From the NCBI RefSeq assembly GCF_000955805.1, contig NZ_JYOA01000011.1:27514-91513 (forward strand): a stretch of DNA of 64,000 bases, read 5' to 3'. Positions 1 through 10,366 of the stretch are shown here, one piece after another (positions within the stretch are counted from its first letter, which is position 1; each line of letters starts with the position of its first letter). The notes under the pieces are model-generated. The model was not told the origin of the DNA. It saw only the letters and a list, made by a program, of their open reading frames with translations, and did not search any database. A program made the translations under genes and the position numbers. The DNA comes from Pseudomonas sp. 21. Its GTDB lineage: Bacteria; Pseudomonadota; Gammaproteobacteria; Pseudomonadales; Pseudomonadaceae.

Positions 1-884
1 AGCGGTGTGCCGCCGCTGGCGGCCAGGCGGCTGGTGAAGTTGAAGAAGTCGGCCTTGTGCTGGCCGGCGAAGGCCGCGAGCGTCTGGTTGCCGCAGGCCG
101 TGGAACTCATGCTGAAGTTGGTGTTGTAGCAGCTGTTGAGCGCCTGCCAGGTCACCCGGATGTGCTCGGGCAGGTCGAACAGCGCCAGGTTGGCGGCGGT
201 GCGCGTGGCAAGCTGGCGGGTGCGGTAGAAGGAAAACCAGTTGGCGTAGTTCTGCTTCTCCTCCGCGCTGGTGACCCAGTGCGGGGTGAAGCAGGTCCGG
301 GTGCAGGCGCTGGCGCTGGTGAACGACGAGTCCGCCGCGCAGTTCTGCACGGCGCTGAGGCTGCTGGTGGCCACATTGCGCGCGTGCGGGCAGGACGCAT
401 CGAACTGGTAGTAGTGGGCGTAGCGCTGGTAACTGTCGGTGCTGTTGACCGCCTGGGTCGCGTTCTGGCTGTAGCCGTTGCCGGTATTCCGGTCGAGGTC
501 GACGGTGCCGGTCTGGTTGGTGAGAAACCCGTCGTAGTAGGCCTTGTCGAAGCTCGTGGTGTAGCGCTCGCTGACGATCCGGCCGCCGCTGAACGTGACC
601 TTCCACGGCGCCTCGTAGGTGATGTCCGGGTTGTAGTACATCGGGTTGTAGGCGGTGGATCGGTTGGCGATGCTGTAGGAGCTCATGCCATCCGGGGTGT
701 AGGCGCTGGTCATGCTGCCGGAGTCGTCGAGGGTGACGATCAGGTTGGGGGCGACGCCTTCCACCAGGAACAGCGGTGCCTGGCTGGGCGTTGCGGCGCG
801 GGCTCCCGTGCAGGCGAACAGCAGCGCCAGGCTGGCCAGCGCGGCGCGGCGGGACGGCGAGTGGAAGCTGTCAGCGCTGGACAC
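1..884 (-). CDS. pilY1: PilY1-like type IV pilus tip adhesin, N-terminal part (cut by window edge)
   Basis: Only the first ~295 codons are present; the gene runs off the left edge. It starts at a GTG (882-884) preceded by an AGGAG ribosome site. A Sec signal peptide (two Arg, then a hydrophobic stretch ending in GARA-A) is followed by an acidic cluster, DDSGSM, that looks like the MIDAS motif of a von Willebrand A domain. Tyr-rich text (YNPMYYNP) follows, as is usual in PilY1 proteins. PilY1 proteins sit at the pilus tip with the minor pilins and take part in adhesion and surface sensing. The start lies inside the end of pilX (14-bp overlap), so translation is probably coupled and this is the last visible gene of the operon. 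The C-terminal beta-propeller cannot be seen. Confidence 0.9.
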   Translation of the reverse strand, partial: MSSADSFHSPSRRAALASLALLFACTGARAATPSQAPLFLVEGVAPNLIVTLDDSGSMTSAYTPDGMSSYSIANRSTAYNPMYYNPDITYEAPWKVTFSGGRIVSERYTTSFDKAYYDGFLTNQTGTVDLDRNTGNGYSQNATQAVNSTDSYQRYAHYYQFDASCPHARNVATSSLSAVQNCAADSSFTSASACTRTCFTPHWVTSAEEKQNYANWFSFYRTRQLATRTAANLALFDLPEHIRVTWQALNSCYNTNFSMSSTACGNQTLAAFAGQHKADFFNFTSRLAASGGTP

Positions 885-1416
885 GGGCGTACTCCTGAAG
901 TCGGACCAGGGCCTGGTCGGTGATGCCGGTCGAGAGCGCGTTCATCTGCAGCAGCAAGGTGCCGCTGCCCGCCAGGCAGTCGGACAGGCCGCTGGAAGAG
1001 CGGCTCTCGCATTGCGCGGCAACGTACCAGCGGGGCGCGCTGCTCAGTTCAGCCAGTTGGTCGGGAGTGGCCAGGTCGTTGCCCCGGTAGGTGCGTGCCC
1101 GGGTCAGCAGTGCGCTGCTGGCGGCGTTCTCCGGTTCGAGCCAGAGCCGGTCGCAGAGCAACACCTCTTGCTGGTTCTGCGCGGTGCTGATGCAGGTGTC
1201 GGCTTCGCCCACGGCCATCGACGGGCTGTAGCGGGTCCGGTCGAGGGCTTCGCTGATCGCCGAGTCGGCGCCACCCAGCGCCGCCTGGTAGTCCCTGGAC
1301 TCGGCCAGGCTGTTGTCCAGCAGCAGGCCGCTGCGCAGGTTGCCCAGGGTCAGGATGCTCAGCGCCAGCAGCAGGAGCAGGGCGATCAGCAGGGTCTGGC
1401 CACGTTGCCGGTTCAT
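871..1416 (-). CDS. pilX: PilX-family minor pilin
   Basis: 181 residues. The N terminus MNRQRGQTLLIALL is a type IV prepilin leader: basic residues, glycine 6 as the prepilin peptidase site, then a hydrophobic helix. The usual glutamate at mature position 5 is missing (Ile there). That is expected for PilX/GspK-type pilins, which cap the minor pilin tip complex and need no Glu5-Phe1 contact with a subunit ahead of them. Four cysteines lie in the C-terminal half. The gene overlaps pilW by 4 bp upstream and pilY1 by 14 bp downstream. The ATG at 1414-1416 was chosen because translation before it gives no pilin-like sequence. Confidence 0.85.
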   Translation of the reverse strand: MNRQRGQTLLIALLLLLALSILTLGNLRSGLLLDNSLAESRDYQAALGGADSAISEALDRTRYSPSMAVGEADTCISTAQNQQEVLLCDRLWLEPENAASSALLTRARTYRGNDLATPDQLAELSSAPRWYVAAQCESRSSSGLSDCLAGSGTLLLQMNALSTGITDQALVRLQEYARVQR

Positions 1417-2159
1417 GGCTGGTTCCTCAGGTAGAGCGTCTGCGTGAAGGCGTTGCACAGGCCGCGCGCACCGGTGCTTTGCGTCGTCGCGGGGTTCAGC
1501 GGGTCCTGGTAGGTGCAGTTCTCGGACAGCAGCGCGCGGCTGGAGGTGAGCACCAGGCCGGCGCGGAGCTGGTTGGTCGAGCCGACCGCGAACATCAGGT
1601 CGTGGATGCCGCTGGCCAGGGCGACCTCGCCGGTGGAGAGGGCGTTGTTGGTCTTGCACAGCAGCTCGCCGTCGACCAGGCGCAGGTGGCTGACCAACAC
1701 CTGCGGGTTGCCCGCATCGTCATCGCTGTAGAGGGGAGCGCCGGTGCAATCCTGGTGTACCTGCGCCTCGCTGCGCTGAGGGCGCTGGTAGCGCAGGCAC
1801 AGGCCGCGGCCGCCGGCATCCAGGCTGGTGCCCTTGCCTGCGTCGAAGGTGCACCCGGTGGCTGAGTCGGTCAGGGCCGGAAAGGGCCCCTCGCGGTCAA
1901 TGACGAAGTCGTACTGCTGGTCATCGGCGGCAGTGGCGTGGCGCACCCAGGCGCTGTAGCCGGCACGCCCGCTCTCGCGCTGCAGCAGGTCGAGAATGAA
2001 GCGGGCATTGGCCTGGTTCTGCTGCTGCGCGTGATTGAAGGCAGCGTTGTCGCTGCCTGACAGGTAAATCTGCAGCACCCCGAACAGCACCATCACGCCC
2101 AGTGCGATGGCGACCATCAGTTCGATCAGGGACAGGCCGGTCTGGCGGTGCGCGGTCAT
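1413..2159 (-). CDS. pilW: PilW minor pilin
   Basis: 248 residues. The leader MTAHRQTG ends in Gly8, with cleavage before Leu9, and is followed by SLIELMVAIALG, so Glu is at mature position 5 as in a standard class III signal. PilW is the J-type minor pilin of the priming complex that starts pilus assembly and carries PilY1. Several cysteines are spread through the globular part. It overlaps pilV (4 bp, 2156-2159) and pilX (4 bp), which points to translational coupling within one operon read right to left. Confidence 0.88.
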   Translation of the reverse strand: MTAHRQTGLSLIELMVAIALGVMVLFGVLQIYLSGSDNAAFNHAQQQNQANARFILDLLQRESGRAGYSAWVRHATAADDQQYDFVIDREGPFPALTDSATGCTFDAGKGTSLDAGGRGLCLRYQRPQRSEAQVHQDCTGAPLYSDDDAGNPQVLVSHLRLVDGELLCKTNNALSTGEVALASGIHDLMFAVGSTNQLRAGLVLTSSRALLSENCTYQDPLNPATTQSTGARGLCNAFTQTLYLRNQP

Positions 2160-2761
2160 GGCTGGAAGCTCAGGCGATAGCGCTCGACGCCACCGCCATC
2201 GCTGCCGGAAAGGCAGGCGGCGTCGTCATCGTCGGCAGTGGTCGGACTGCCGGCCTGGCAATTGCGGCTGTGCCAGGCCAGCTGGATCAGCAGCAGCGGC
2301 TGGCGCGAACTGGCGTCGCAGGTCTTGCCGTCGCGGCTGGGGCAGATGAAGGTGGCGTCGCTCAACAGCGCATCGTCGGTGTTGAGCTTCAGGCGCAACT
2401 GCTCGACCCAGCAGGCCAGCTCACGACGGGCCCTGTCCGACTTGCCCAGGCCGCTGGTGGCGCAGCTCTGGCCGCTGCCCAGGCTGGGAAAGCCGGTGCC
2501 GGCCGGGACCAGGTAGGCCGCGTCCGCAGTGAGCTTGCCCTTGCTGACCAGCGCCTCGCGATTGGCCTGGATGCTGCGGGCGAGGTCCGCAGCCAGCAGC
2601 AGGGCGTTCTGCCGCTGCTGGCTATCGTGGCTGTAGGCGATGGAGCGGCTCTGCAGGGCTAGCATGCCGAGCAGGGCGACGCTGGTGAGCATCACCGCGA
2701 CCATGACCTCGATCAGATAGAAGCCCCGCTGGGCCACAGGGGATCGGCGTATCAGTCGCAT
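2156..2761 (-). CDS. pilV: PilV minor pilin
   Basis: 201 residues. Prepilin leader of 13 residues ending in Gly13, then FYLIEVMVAVML with Glu at mature position 5. Order and size match PilV (I-type minor pilin) between FimU and PilW. The sequence QSRSIAYSHDSQQRQNA after the helix is typical of PilV N domains. It overlaps the preceding fimU-like gene by 10 bp and pilW by 4 bp. The product is expected in the inner membrane before incorporation into the pilus tip complex. Confidence 0.87.
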   Translation of the reverse strand: MRLIRRSPVAQRGFYLIEVMVAVMLTSVALLGMLALQSRSIAYSHDSQQRQNALLLAADLARSIQANREALVSKGKLTADAAYLVPAGTGFPSLGSGQSCATSGLGKSDRARRELACWVEQLRLKLNTDDALLSDATFICPSRDGKTCDASSRQPLLLIQLAWHSRNCQAGSPTTADDDDAACLSGSDGGGVERYRLSFQP

Positions 2762-3270
2762 GGGGCCACCGCTCCGCCGCGCTGCAGGCAGACCTTGCTC
2801 GAGTAGCGGCCGGCGGTCAGGGTGAAGACACGCGGGAAGCTGCCGCTGCCCATGGCGATGCCGTTGCCGTCGAATGCCAGCGACCCCGCCTGCTCCTGGG
2901 TGACGAGCACATTGCCGGAATCGTCGAGACGGGTCCTGCGTAACTCGATCTCCCGGTGACCCTCCAGTTCACCGCCGCGCAGTCGCCCCACGCTCAGCAC
3001 GGAGGTCCAGTCGCCGCTGCTCTGCGGCGTCACCTGCACCGGCTGGCGACCGATCTGCGCCTGGGCGCGGGCGTACTGCAATACCGCGACCAGTTGCTTG
3101 CTGGTGCTCTGGGCGCGATTGCGGTTGATCAGCAGGTCGAAGGAGGGCACCGCGATGCCCAGCAGAATCGCCAGGATCGCGATGGTCACCATCGCTTCGA
3201 TCAGGGTGAAACCGTGCTGAACCCGTTGGGGACATGCAGGGGCGTGCAACTGAGTCTTGGGTGAATCCAT
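2752..3270 (-). CDS. fimU: FimU/FimT (GspH-type) minor pilin
   Basis: 172 residues, first gene of the minor pilin operon. The leader ends in Gly20, followed by FTLIEAMVTIAILAILLGIAVPSF, the classic N-methylated helix of GspH/FimT-type pseudopilins with Glu5. A cysteine pair (SKVCLQRGG...APCD) at the extreme C terminus may form a disulfide. By position before pilV-pilW-pilX-pilY1 it corresponds to FimU, but FimT and FimU are paralogs, so the symbol is a positional call. The ATG has only a GCGAGA-like stretch 3-9 nt upstream, an unusually close ribosome site. Confidence 0.82.
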   Translation of the reverse strand: MDSPKTQLHAPACPQRVQHGFTLIEAMVTIAILAILLGIAVPSFDLLINRNRAQSTSKQLVAVLQYARAQAQIGRQPVQVTPQSSGDWTSVLSVGRLRGGELEGHREIELRRTRLDDSGNVLVTQEQAGSLAFDGNGIAMGSGSFPRVFTLTAGRYSSKVCLQRGGAVAPCD

Positions 3271-3459
3271 CTTCTCGCCATCGACATGAAGCGCCGTGTT
3301 CTGGTGCTTCCTTTCGTGCCAGGGGCACGGTCCTTGATGGCGTGGTTTTTATCGCGGCGAGCGGCAGAGGCGATTTAAGACGATTCTTAAAGACGGCGGC
3401 GCGCTGCGCGGCATGTGGTCGCGTTCACGCTGTGGGCGGTCTGGCCAGCCGCCGATGAG
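3271..3459. other. Intergenic gap between pilin operon start and eutC end
   Basis: It must hold the promoter of the pilin operon (minus strand) and the end of the eutCB transcript. I see no convincing -35/-10 pair or Rho-independent terminator. An AT-richer patch at 3370-3392 (gatttaagacgattcttaaa) is the only base-composition change. Confidence 0.4.
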
Positions 3460-4266
3460 TCAACCACTGATAAGAAAATTGCCATGCACTCCACTGCTGT
3501 CGCCCTCCAGTGCCGGAAGCTGCGCCTCGTCCTTCAGGTTCACTCCCGACAGCTGCCGGCGGCACGCCTCGCGCATCAGGTAGAGCAGGCGGTGCGTGGC
3601 GAGGCCGTAGCTCAGGCCCTCCAGTCGGACGTTGGAGATGCAGTTGCGGTAGGCGTCGTTCAGGCCGACCTTCGGCGCCCAGGTGAAGTACAGGCCGAGG
3701 CTGTCCGGCGAGGAAAGGCCGGGGCGCTCGCCGATCAGGATCACCACCATCTTCGCCCGCAGCAGCTCGGCAACTTCGTCGGCCACGGCGACCCGGCCCT
3801 GTTGCACCAGTGCGACCGGCGACAGGCTCCAGCCCTCGTTGCGCGCCTGTTCCTCCATGCGTTCGAGGAAGGGCAGGCTGTGGCGCTGCACGGCCAGTGA
3901 GGAGAGCCCGTCGGCGATCACCACGGCGAGGTCGTAGCCTTGCGGATGGCGGTCGGCATGGCGGCGCAGGATCTCTACCGAATCTTCGCTCAGGCGGCGG
4001 CCGAGATCGGGGCGTTGCAGATAGGTGTCGCGGTCGTCGGCGGCGCTATGCAGCAGCAGCGTCTCGCGGCCGCGTTCGGCCAGTTGCGCGGCGAGGCCAT
4101 CGCGGTCGAACGGCAGGTGCACGGCGTCACGCGCCTGGGCGTGGGCGAACTGGAAATCCAGCTGCGCGCCGGTCGGCAGGCTGGTGCCGGCGCGGCCCAG
4201 GGCGATGCGCGCGGAGGTCAGCCGGCGCAGCTCCTGCCAGGGGTTGGGGGTGAAGCTGTCGCTCAT
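3460..4266 (-). CDS. eutC: Ethanolamine ammonia-lyase small subunit
   Basis: 268 residues, the usual size for EutC. The protein starts [27 protein letters not shown]; the ATG at 4264-4266 has a GAGGAG site, so in-frame codons further upstream were not used. With EutB it forms the adenosylcobalamin-dependent enzyme that converts ethanolamine to acetaldehyde and ammonia. Family features include the [12 protein letters not shown] stretch and the C-terminal [19 protein letters not shown] segment. It lies 25 bp downstream of eutB in the same direction, after the permease gene. No microcompartment shell genes are nearby, as is normal for pseudomonads. Confidence 0.95.
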   Translation of the reverse strand: MSDSFTPNPWQELRRLTSARIALGRAGTSLPTGAQLDFQFAHAQARDAVHLPFDRDGLAAQLAERGRETLLLHSAADDRDTYLQRPDLGRRLSEDSVEILRRHADRHPQGYDLAVVIADGLSSLAVQRHSLPFLERMEEQARNEGWSLSPVALVQQGRVAVADEVAELLRAKMVVILIGERPGLSSPDSLGLYFTWAPKVGLNDAYRNCISNVRLEGLSYGLATHRLLYLMREACRRQLSGVNLKDEAQLPALEGDSSGVHGNFLISG

Positions 4267-4291
4267 CGAAAACTCCTCAGGCGATTGGCCC

Positions 4292-5686
4292 TCAGGCCAG
4301 TTGCGCAAGCGCGTGGCGGAAGGCGCCGGGAAGCTGGCCGGCCATTTCGATCCGGCCATCGTGCTGGCGGAGGATTTCCATGCGCTCCAGCCACGCCTCG
4401 AACTCCGGCGCCGGCCGCAGGCCCAGCGTCTGGCGCGCGTAGAGCGCGTCGTGGAAGGAGGTGGTCTGGTAGTTGAGCATCACGTCGTCGGAACCGGGGA
4501 TGCCCATGATGAAGTTGATGCCGGCCACGCCCAGCAGCGTCAGGAGCATGTCCATGTCGTCCTGGTCGGCCTCGGCGTGGTTGGTGTAGCAGATGTCGCA
4601 GCCCATGGGCACGCCGAGCAGCTTGGCGCAGAAGTGGTCTTCCAGCCCGGCGCGGATGATCTGCTTGCCGTTGTACAGGTACTCCGGGCCGATGAAGCCG
4701 ACCACGGTGTTCACCAGGAACGGCTTGAAGTGCCGCGCCACCGCGTAGGCGCGGGTTTCGCAGGTCTGCTGGTCGACGCCGTGGTGGGCGTTGGCGGATA
4801 GCGCGCTGCCCTGGCCGGTCTCGAAGTACATGAGGTTGTCGCCGAGCGTCCCGCGTTTCTGCGACAGCCCGGCCTCGTAGCCTTCCTGGAGGATCGACAG
4901 GCTCACGCCGAAGCTGGCGTTGGCGGCCTCGGTGCCGGCGATGGACTGAAACACCAGGTCCAGCGGCGCCCCGCGGTTGATCGCCTCGATGGAACTGGTG
5001 ACGTGGGTGAGCACGCAGGACTGGGTGGGAATCTCGTAGCGCTGGATGATCGCGTCGAGCATCTCCAGCAGCGTGCAGATCGATTGCAGGCTGTCGGTGG
5101 CCGGGTTGATGCCGAGCATGGCGTCGCCGTTGCCGTAGAGCAGGCCGTCGAGCACGCTGGCGGCGATGCCGGCCGGGTCGTCCGTGGGGTGGTTGGGTTG
5201 CAGCCGCGTGGACATGCGCCCGCGCAGGCCCATGGTGTTGCGGAAGCGGGTGACCACGCGGATTTTCTGCGCGACCAGCACCAGGTCCTGCACGCGCATG
5301 ATCTTCGACACCGCCGCCGCCATCTCCGGCGTCAGGCCCGGCGCCAGGGCGCGCAGGCTGGTTTCGTCGGCTGCATCGCCGAGCAGCCAGTCGCGCAGGC
5401 CACCCACCGTGAGGTGGCTGACCGGCGCAAAGGCCTGGCGATCGTGAGTGTCGATGATCAGCCGGGTGACCTCGTCGCTCTCGTAGGGAATCAGCGCCTC
5501 GTCGAGGAAGTGCTTGAGCGGGATGTCGGCCAGCGCCATCTGCGCGGCGACGCGCTCGGCATCGCTGCCGGCGGCGACCCCGGCGAGGCGGTCGCCGGAG
5601 CGCGCCGGGCTGGCCTTGGCCATCACCTCGCGCAGGCTGTCGAAGCGCCAGGTCTGGCCACCGACGCTGTGGACGAATCCGGACAT
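4292..5686 (-). CDS. eutB: Ethanolamine ammonia-lyase large subunit
   Basis: 464 residues, starting [27 protein letters not shown] with an AGGAG site. EutB is a TIM-barrel B12 enzyme; familiar blocks seen are [31 protein letters not shown] and [17 protein letters not shown]. It is the catalytic partner of EutC just downstream. The permease gene ends 11 bp upstream, so permease-eutB-eutC form one operon read leftwards. The cofactor requirement means the host must make or import cobalamin; no cobalamin genes lie in the window. Confidence 0.96.
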   Translation of the reverse strand: MSGFVHSVGGQTWRFDSLREVMAKASPARSGDRLAGVAAGSDAERVAAQMALADIPLKHFLDEALIPYESDEVTRLIIDTHDRQAFAPVSHLTVGGLRDWLLGDAADETSLRALAPGLTPEMAAAVSKIMRVQDLVLVAQKIRVVTRFRNTMGLRGRMSTRLQPNHPTDDPAGIAASVLDGLLYGNGDAMLGINPATDSLQSICTLLEMLDAIIQRYEIPTQSCVLTHVTSSIEAINRGAPLDLVFQSIAGTEAANASFGVSLSILQEGYEAGLSQKRGTLGDNLMYFETGQGSALSANAHHGVDQQTCETRAYAVARHFKPFLVNTVVGFIGPEYLYNGKQIIRAGLEDHFCAKLLGVPMGCDICYTNHAEADQDDMDMLLTLLGVAGINFIMGIPGSDDVMLNYQTTSFHDALYARQTLGLRPAPEFEAWLERMEILRQHDGRIEMAGQLPGAFRHALAQLA

Positions 5687-5697
5687 GGCGCTACTCC

Positions 5698-7062
5698 TCA
5701 GCCCTGGCTGGCGAACGATGCATCGGTGCCGCGGTTGAGGCTGATGACGATGCTGCAGATGGAGCAGCCACCGATCATCAGCACCAGGAACACCGAGGCG
5801 ATGACGCCGTTGAACCAGAGCATGGCGGCCAGGCACACCAGCGCCAGGGCCAGCGCGATGGCCGGCACCACCGGGTAGCCCGGCGCGCGGAAGCTGCGCT
5901 CCAGGTCCGGCTCGCTGCGGCGCAGCTTGAACAGGCTGAACATGCTCATGATGTACATGACGATGGCGCCGAACACGCTCATGGTGATCATCGCCGCGGT
6001 CAGGGTCATGCCCTGCAGGCTGATCAGGCCGTCGCTGAAGATCGCCGCGATGCCCACGGCGCCGCCGGCAAGAATCGCCCGGTGCGGGGTCTGGAAGCGC
6101 GACAGCTTGGCCAGGCTGCGCGGCAGGAAGCCGGCACGGGCGAGGGCGAAGAACTGCCGCGAGTAGCCGAGGATGATGCCGTGGAAGCTCGCCACGAGGC
6201 CGAACAGGCCGATCCACACCAGCATGTGCATCCAGGTGGAGTTGTTGCCGACCACGGCCTTCATCGCCTGTGGCAGCGGGTCGTTGATGTTCGACAGGGC
6301 GCGCCAGTCACCCACGCCGCCGGCGAAGATCATCACGCCGATGGCCAGGGTCACCAGGGTCAGGATGCCGGCGATGTAGGCGCGCGGGATGGTGCGTTTC
6401 GGGTCTTTCGCCTCCTCGGCAGCCATGGCCGCGCCCTCGATGGCGAGGAAGAACCAGATGGCGAACGGAATGGCGGCGAAGATGCCGGCCATGGCGGTGG
6501 AGCCGAACACGTCGGAGCCGGCCCAGCCGTTGAGCACGAAGTTGCTGAAGCTGAAGCCTGGCGCCACCACGCCCATGAACACCAGCAGCTCGGCTACCGC
6601 CAGCACGGTCACCACCAGTTCGAAGGTGGCGGCGATGCTCACGCCGAGGATGTTCAGGGTCATGAAGATCACATAGGCACCAGTGGCCGCCCACTTCGGA
6701 TCGAGGCCGGGGAACTGCACGTTGAGGTAGGCGCCGATGGCCATGGCGATGGCCGGCGGGGCGAAGACGAACTCGATCAACGTGGCGATGCCGGCGACCA
6801 TCCCGCCGGTCTTGCCGAACGCCCGCAGGCTGTAGGCGAACGGCCCGCCGGCATGGGGAATGGCGGTGGTCAGCTCGGTGTAGCTGAAGATGAAGCAGGT
6901 GTACATCACCGCGACGATCAGCGTGGTGACGAGGAAACCCAGGGTGCCGGCGGCGGCCCAGCCGTAGCTCCAGCCGAAGTACTCGCCGGAGATCACCAGG
7001 CCCACGGCGAGCCCCCAGAGGTGCAGGGTGCCAAGCGTTGGTTTGAGTTGTGATGCGCTCAT
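5698..7062 (-). CDS. eat: Ethanolamine permease (APC family)
   Basis: 454 residues with about 12 hydrophobic segments, an amino acid-polyamine-organocation transporter. The early signature GLVISGEYFGWSYGWAAAGTL and TAIPHAGGPFAYSLRAFG is that of Eat-type ethanolamine permeases. Start at ATG 7060-7062 with a GAGAGAGGAA site; the longer upstream reading frame is not membrane-like. The eutB start is 11 bp downstream, so the importer and lyase are co-transcribed. In P. aeruginosa I recall the aldehyde dehydrogenase directly upstream on the same strand. Here an AraC-type gene on the opposite strand intervenes, so this operon needs its own promoter. Confidence 0.93.
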   Translation of the reverse strand: MSASQLKPTLGTLHLWGLAVGLVISGEYFGWSYGWAAAGTLGFLVTTLIVAVMYTCFIFSYTELTTAIPHAGGPFAYSLRAFGKTGGMVAGIATLIEFVFAPPAIAMAIGAYLNVQFPGLDPKWAATGAYVIFMTLNILGVSIAATFELVVTVLAVAELLVFMGVVAPGFSFSNFVLNGWAGSDVFGSTAMAGIFAAIPFAIWFFLAIEGAAMAAEEAKDPKRTIPRAYIAGILTLVTLAIGVMIFAGGVGDWRALSNINDPLPQAMKAVVGNNSTWMHMLVWIGLFGLVASFHGIILGYSRQFFALARAGFLPRSLAKLSRFQTPHRAILAGGAVGIAAIFSDGLISLQGMTLTAAMITMSVFGAIVMYIMSMFSLFKLRRSEPDLERSFRAPGYPVVPAIALALALVCLAAMLWFNGVIASVFLVLMIGGCSICSIVISLNRGTDASFASQG

Positions 7063-7423
7063 TGTTGTTATTCCTCTCTCCGCAAGGGATAGGCCGCAGT
7101 GGGGCGGGCCGCAGGGGCGTGGACGGATACCTGAGCTTCGATGGTAGTGGCGCACCGCCGTGCAAGACTTGACCGCTGGAACCGGCTTTCGCCGTGCAGG
7201 GTCAACTGGTTGTTACCCATTGCCCCACACGTCACCCGGTGCTCGCTTCTGGTGCCGGAAATCGCCTGCCTGCCCCGTGCTGTGGCAGCTGCAGGCCAGG
7301 CGTGGCGCCGTGTCCGGCTGATCGGTAATGCATGGCGAGGCACGGGAATTGCTTTGTTTATTCGTTCCCTTGTTTCCGGGAGCCTTGTGCCTTGCGCGTC
7401 TCAAAACAAGATCGGTAACCGAC
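7063..7423. promoter_or_regulatory. Divergent control region between ethanolamine permease and AraC-type regulator
   Basis: This 361-bp gap separates two divergent genes and must hold both promoters. The 9-mer CGCCGTGCA occurs twice in direct orientation at 7156-7164 and 7190-7198, 34 bp apart, a spacing that could suit an AraC-family regulator. Scanning the minus strand for GG-N10-GC found only one site (7082-7095), too close to the permease ATG to be a useful sigma-54 promoter. Operator assignment is inference. Confidence 0.45.
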
Positions 7424-8476
7424 ATGAGCCAGCCCCTGTTTTCCCCATCCGGCCTGAGCCTGCCCCTGGCCAGCAACATCGGCGTGCTGTCCGCCGCCGC
7501 CAGCGGCCTGGGTCGCTTCATCGGCGACCAGGGCGGCGACATCGATCGCGTCTTCGGCCGCGCCGGCATCGACCCGGAGCGCCTGCTGCATCCGACCCTG
7601 AGCCTGGCGCTGACCAACTACTGCCAGGTGCTGGAAGAAGCCGCGCGACAGTCGGGCTGTGACAACTTCGGGCTGCGTTACGGCGAGCAGTTCCGCCCGC
7701 GCGAACTGGGCCTGCTGGGCTACGTCGGGCTGTGCTCGGAGACGCTGGAGGACGCGCTGAAGAACTTCGCCGCCGCCTTCCCCTATCACCAGCACGACAC
7801 CCTGATCCGCCTGGTGGATTGCGGCGAGTGCTATCGCTTCGACTACCAGGTCCGCCACGGCGCGATCCTCGATCGCCGCCAGGACGCCGAGCTGACCCTG
7901 GGCATGGCGCTGAACCTGATGCGCCACGCGCTCGGCCCCGAGTGGGCGCCCCGTGCGGTGAGTTTCGAGCATGCACGGCCCGAAGGCTGGCAGGAACATG
8001 GCCGGGTGTTCGACGCGCCGGTGCTGTTCCAGCGCGGCTGCAACTCGATGCTGATTCCCAAGCGTGATCTCTATGGCCGGCAGATGCCCGAGCGCGACGC
8101 CAACCTGCTGTTCCTGGTACAGGACGTGATCCGCCGCCTGGGCGAGCAGGGCGGTGCGCCCAACCTGGTCGAAGATGCCGGCACGCAGATTCGCCTGGCT
8201 CTCAGTGACGGCGAGCCCTCGCTGGAGCTGATCGCCGAGCAGCTGGAACTCACCACCGCGGGCTTGCAGCGCCGCCTGCGCGAGGCCGGGCTGAGCTTCA
8301 GCCAACTGGTGGAAAATACCCGCCGCGAGCTGGCGCTGCATTATCTGCGTCAGCCGCAACGGCCGATTTCCGAGCTGGCGCCGTTGCTCGGCTACTCCGA
8401 GACCAGCGCCTTTTCCCGCGCCTTCCGCCGCTGGTTCGGCGTGAGCCCGCGGCAGTGGCGCAGCGACGCGAGCTGA
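7424..8476 (+). CDS. AraC-family transcriptional regulator, probably of ethanolamine catabolism
   Basis: 350 residues starting MSQPLFSPSGLSLPLASNIG. The N-terminal ~200 residues fit the arabinose-binding-like domain of the OruR/ArgR-type AraC regulators (DIDRVFGRAGIDPERLLHPTLSLAL). The C terminus is a double helix-turn-helix, ending PISELAPLLGYSETSAFSRAFRRWFGVSPRQWR. It is divergent from the permease-eutBC operon and convergent with the aldehyde dehydrogenase gene. By context it should activate the permease-lyase operon, as EutR does in enterobacteria, but it is not a close EutR by sequence that I can show. I do not remember this gene at the same place in P. aeruginosa, where the sigma-54 activator alone serves the cluster. 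Confidence 0.82.
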   Translation: MSQPLFSPSGLSLPLASNIGVLSAAASGLGRFIGDQGGDIDRVFGRAGIDPERLLHPTLSLALTNYCQVLEEAARQSGCDNFGLRYGEQFRPRELGLLGYVGLCSETLEDALKNFAAAFPYHQHDTLIRLVDCGECYRFDYQVRHGAILDRRQDAELTLGMALNLMRHALGPEWAPRAVSFEHARPEGWQEHGRVFDAPVLFQRGCNSMLIPKRDLYGRQMPERDANLLFLVQDVIRRLGEQGGAPNLVEDAGTQIRLALSDGEPSLELIAEQLELTTAGLQRRLREAGLSFSQLVENTRRELALHYLRQPQRPISELAPLLGYSETSAFSRAFRRWFGVSPRQWRSDAS

Positions 8477-8486
8477 GCATTCGCAT

Positions 8487-8564
8487 GTAGGAGCGGGCCA
8501 TGCCCGCGATCGCCGGCTATGCCGGCGGCCTGCATACGGATCGCGGGCATGGCCCGCTCCTACA
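8487..8564. repeat. Inverted REP pair
   Basis: Two arms of the Pseudomonas REP sequence (gtaggagcgggccatgcccgcgat and its complement) face each other around a short spacer. It lies between convergent genes, directly after the AraC gene. Confidence 0.85.
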
Positions 8565-8593
8565 AGAGCACTCTTCCTGTTTTCTCCGGGCAT

Positions 8594-8619
8594 AAAAAAG
8601 CGCGGCCCGTGGGCCGCGC
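8594..8619 (-). terminator. Rho-independent terminator of the aldehyde dehydrogenase gene
   Basis: A GC stem GCGCGGCC/GGCCGCGC with a 4-nt loop, followed on the minus strand by six T residues (aaaaaa at 8594-8599 on the plus strand). A second stem without a T tract, CCGCCCGGC/GCCGGGCGG, lies at 8640-8659 just after the stop codon. Confidence 0.75.
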
Positions 8620-8679
8620 AAAGATCGATTCGGGGGAGACCGCCCGGCGAGCCGGGCGGGGTCAATCAGCAGCGCGCAA

Positions 8680-10200
<1,521 letters not shown>

Positions 10201-10253
10201 GGTCGGATCTCCTGGGTCTTGTGCTTGTTGGGGAGGACGTTGAACAAGCGTAG

Positions 10254-10269
10254 AGCAAGGGCCGGGCCA
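10254..10269 (-). promoter_or_regulatory. Sigma-54 (-24/-12) promoter of the aldehyde dehydrogenase gene
   Basis: On the minus strand the site reads TGGCCCGGCCCTTGCT: GG and GC separated by exactly 10 nt, differing from the TGGCACG-N4-TTGCW consensus at one base. Transcription would begin near 10243, leaving a leader of about 43 nt. The adjacent divergent gene encodes a sigma-54 activator, which fits. Confidence 0.8.
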
Positions 10270-10366
10270 TGCCAGTGAAAGCCCCGCGCCGCTTGGGTTG
10301 CGGCGAATCGAGCCGGGCGCCGGAAATCGCCCTGTAACGGCCCTGGCACAGGGCTGGGTGACACTT

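Noticed and set aside
871..1659. A longer start for pilX reaching 1659
   Set aside because: The extra N-terminal residues overlap pilW and are low-complexity Arg/Pro text; the prepilin leader begins at 1416.
3460..4359. A longer eutC start at 4359
   Set aside because: It would overlap eutB by 68 bp and has no ribosome site, whereas ATG 4266 has GAGGAG and the family N terminus.
7082..7096. GG-N10-GC site on the minus strand upstream of the ethanolamine permease
   Set aside because: TTGC is present, but the rest of the -24 box is poor and the start would fall ~8 nt from the ATG, inside the ribosome site.
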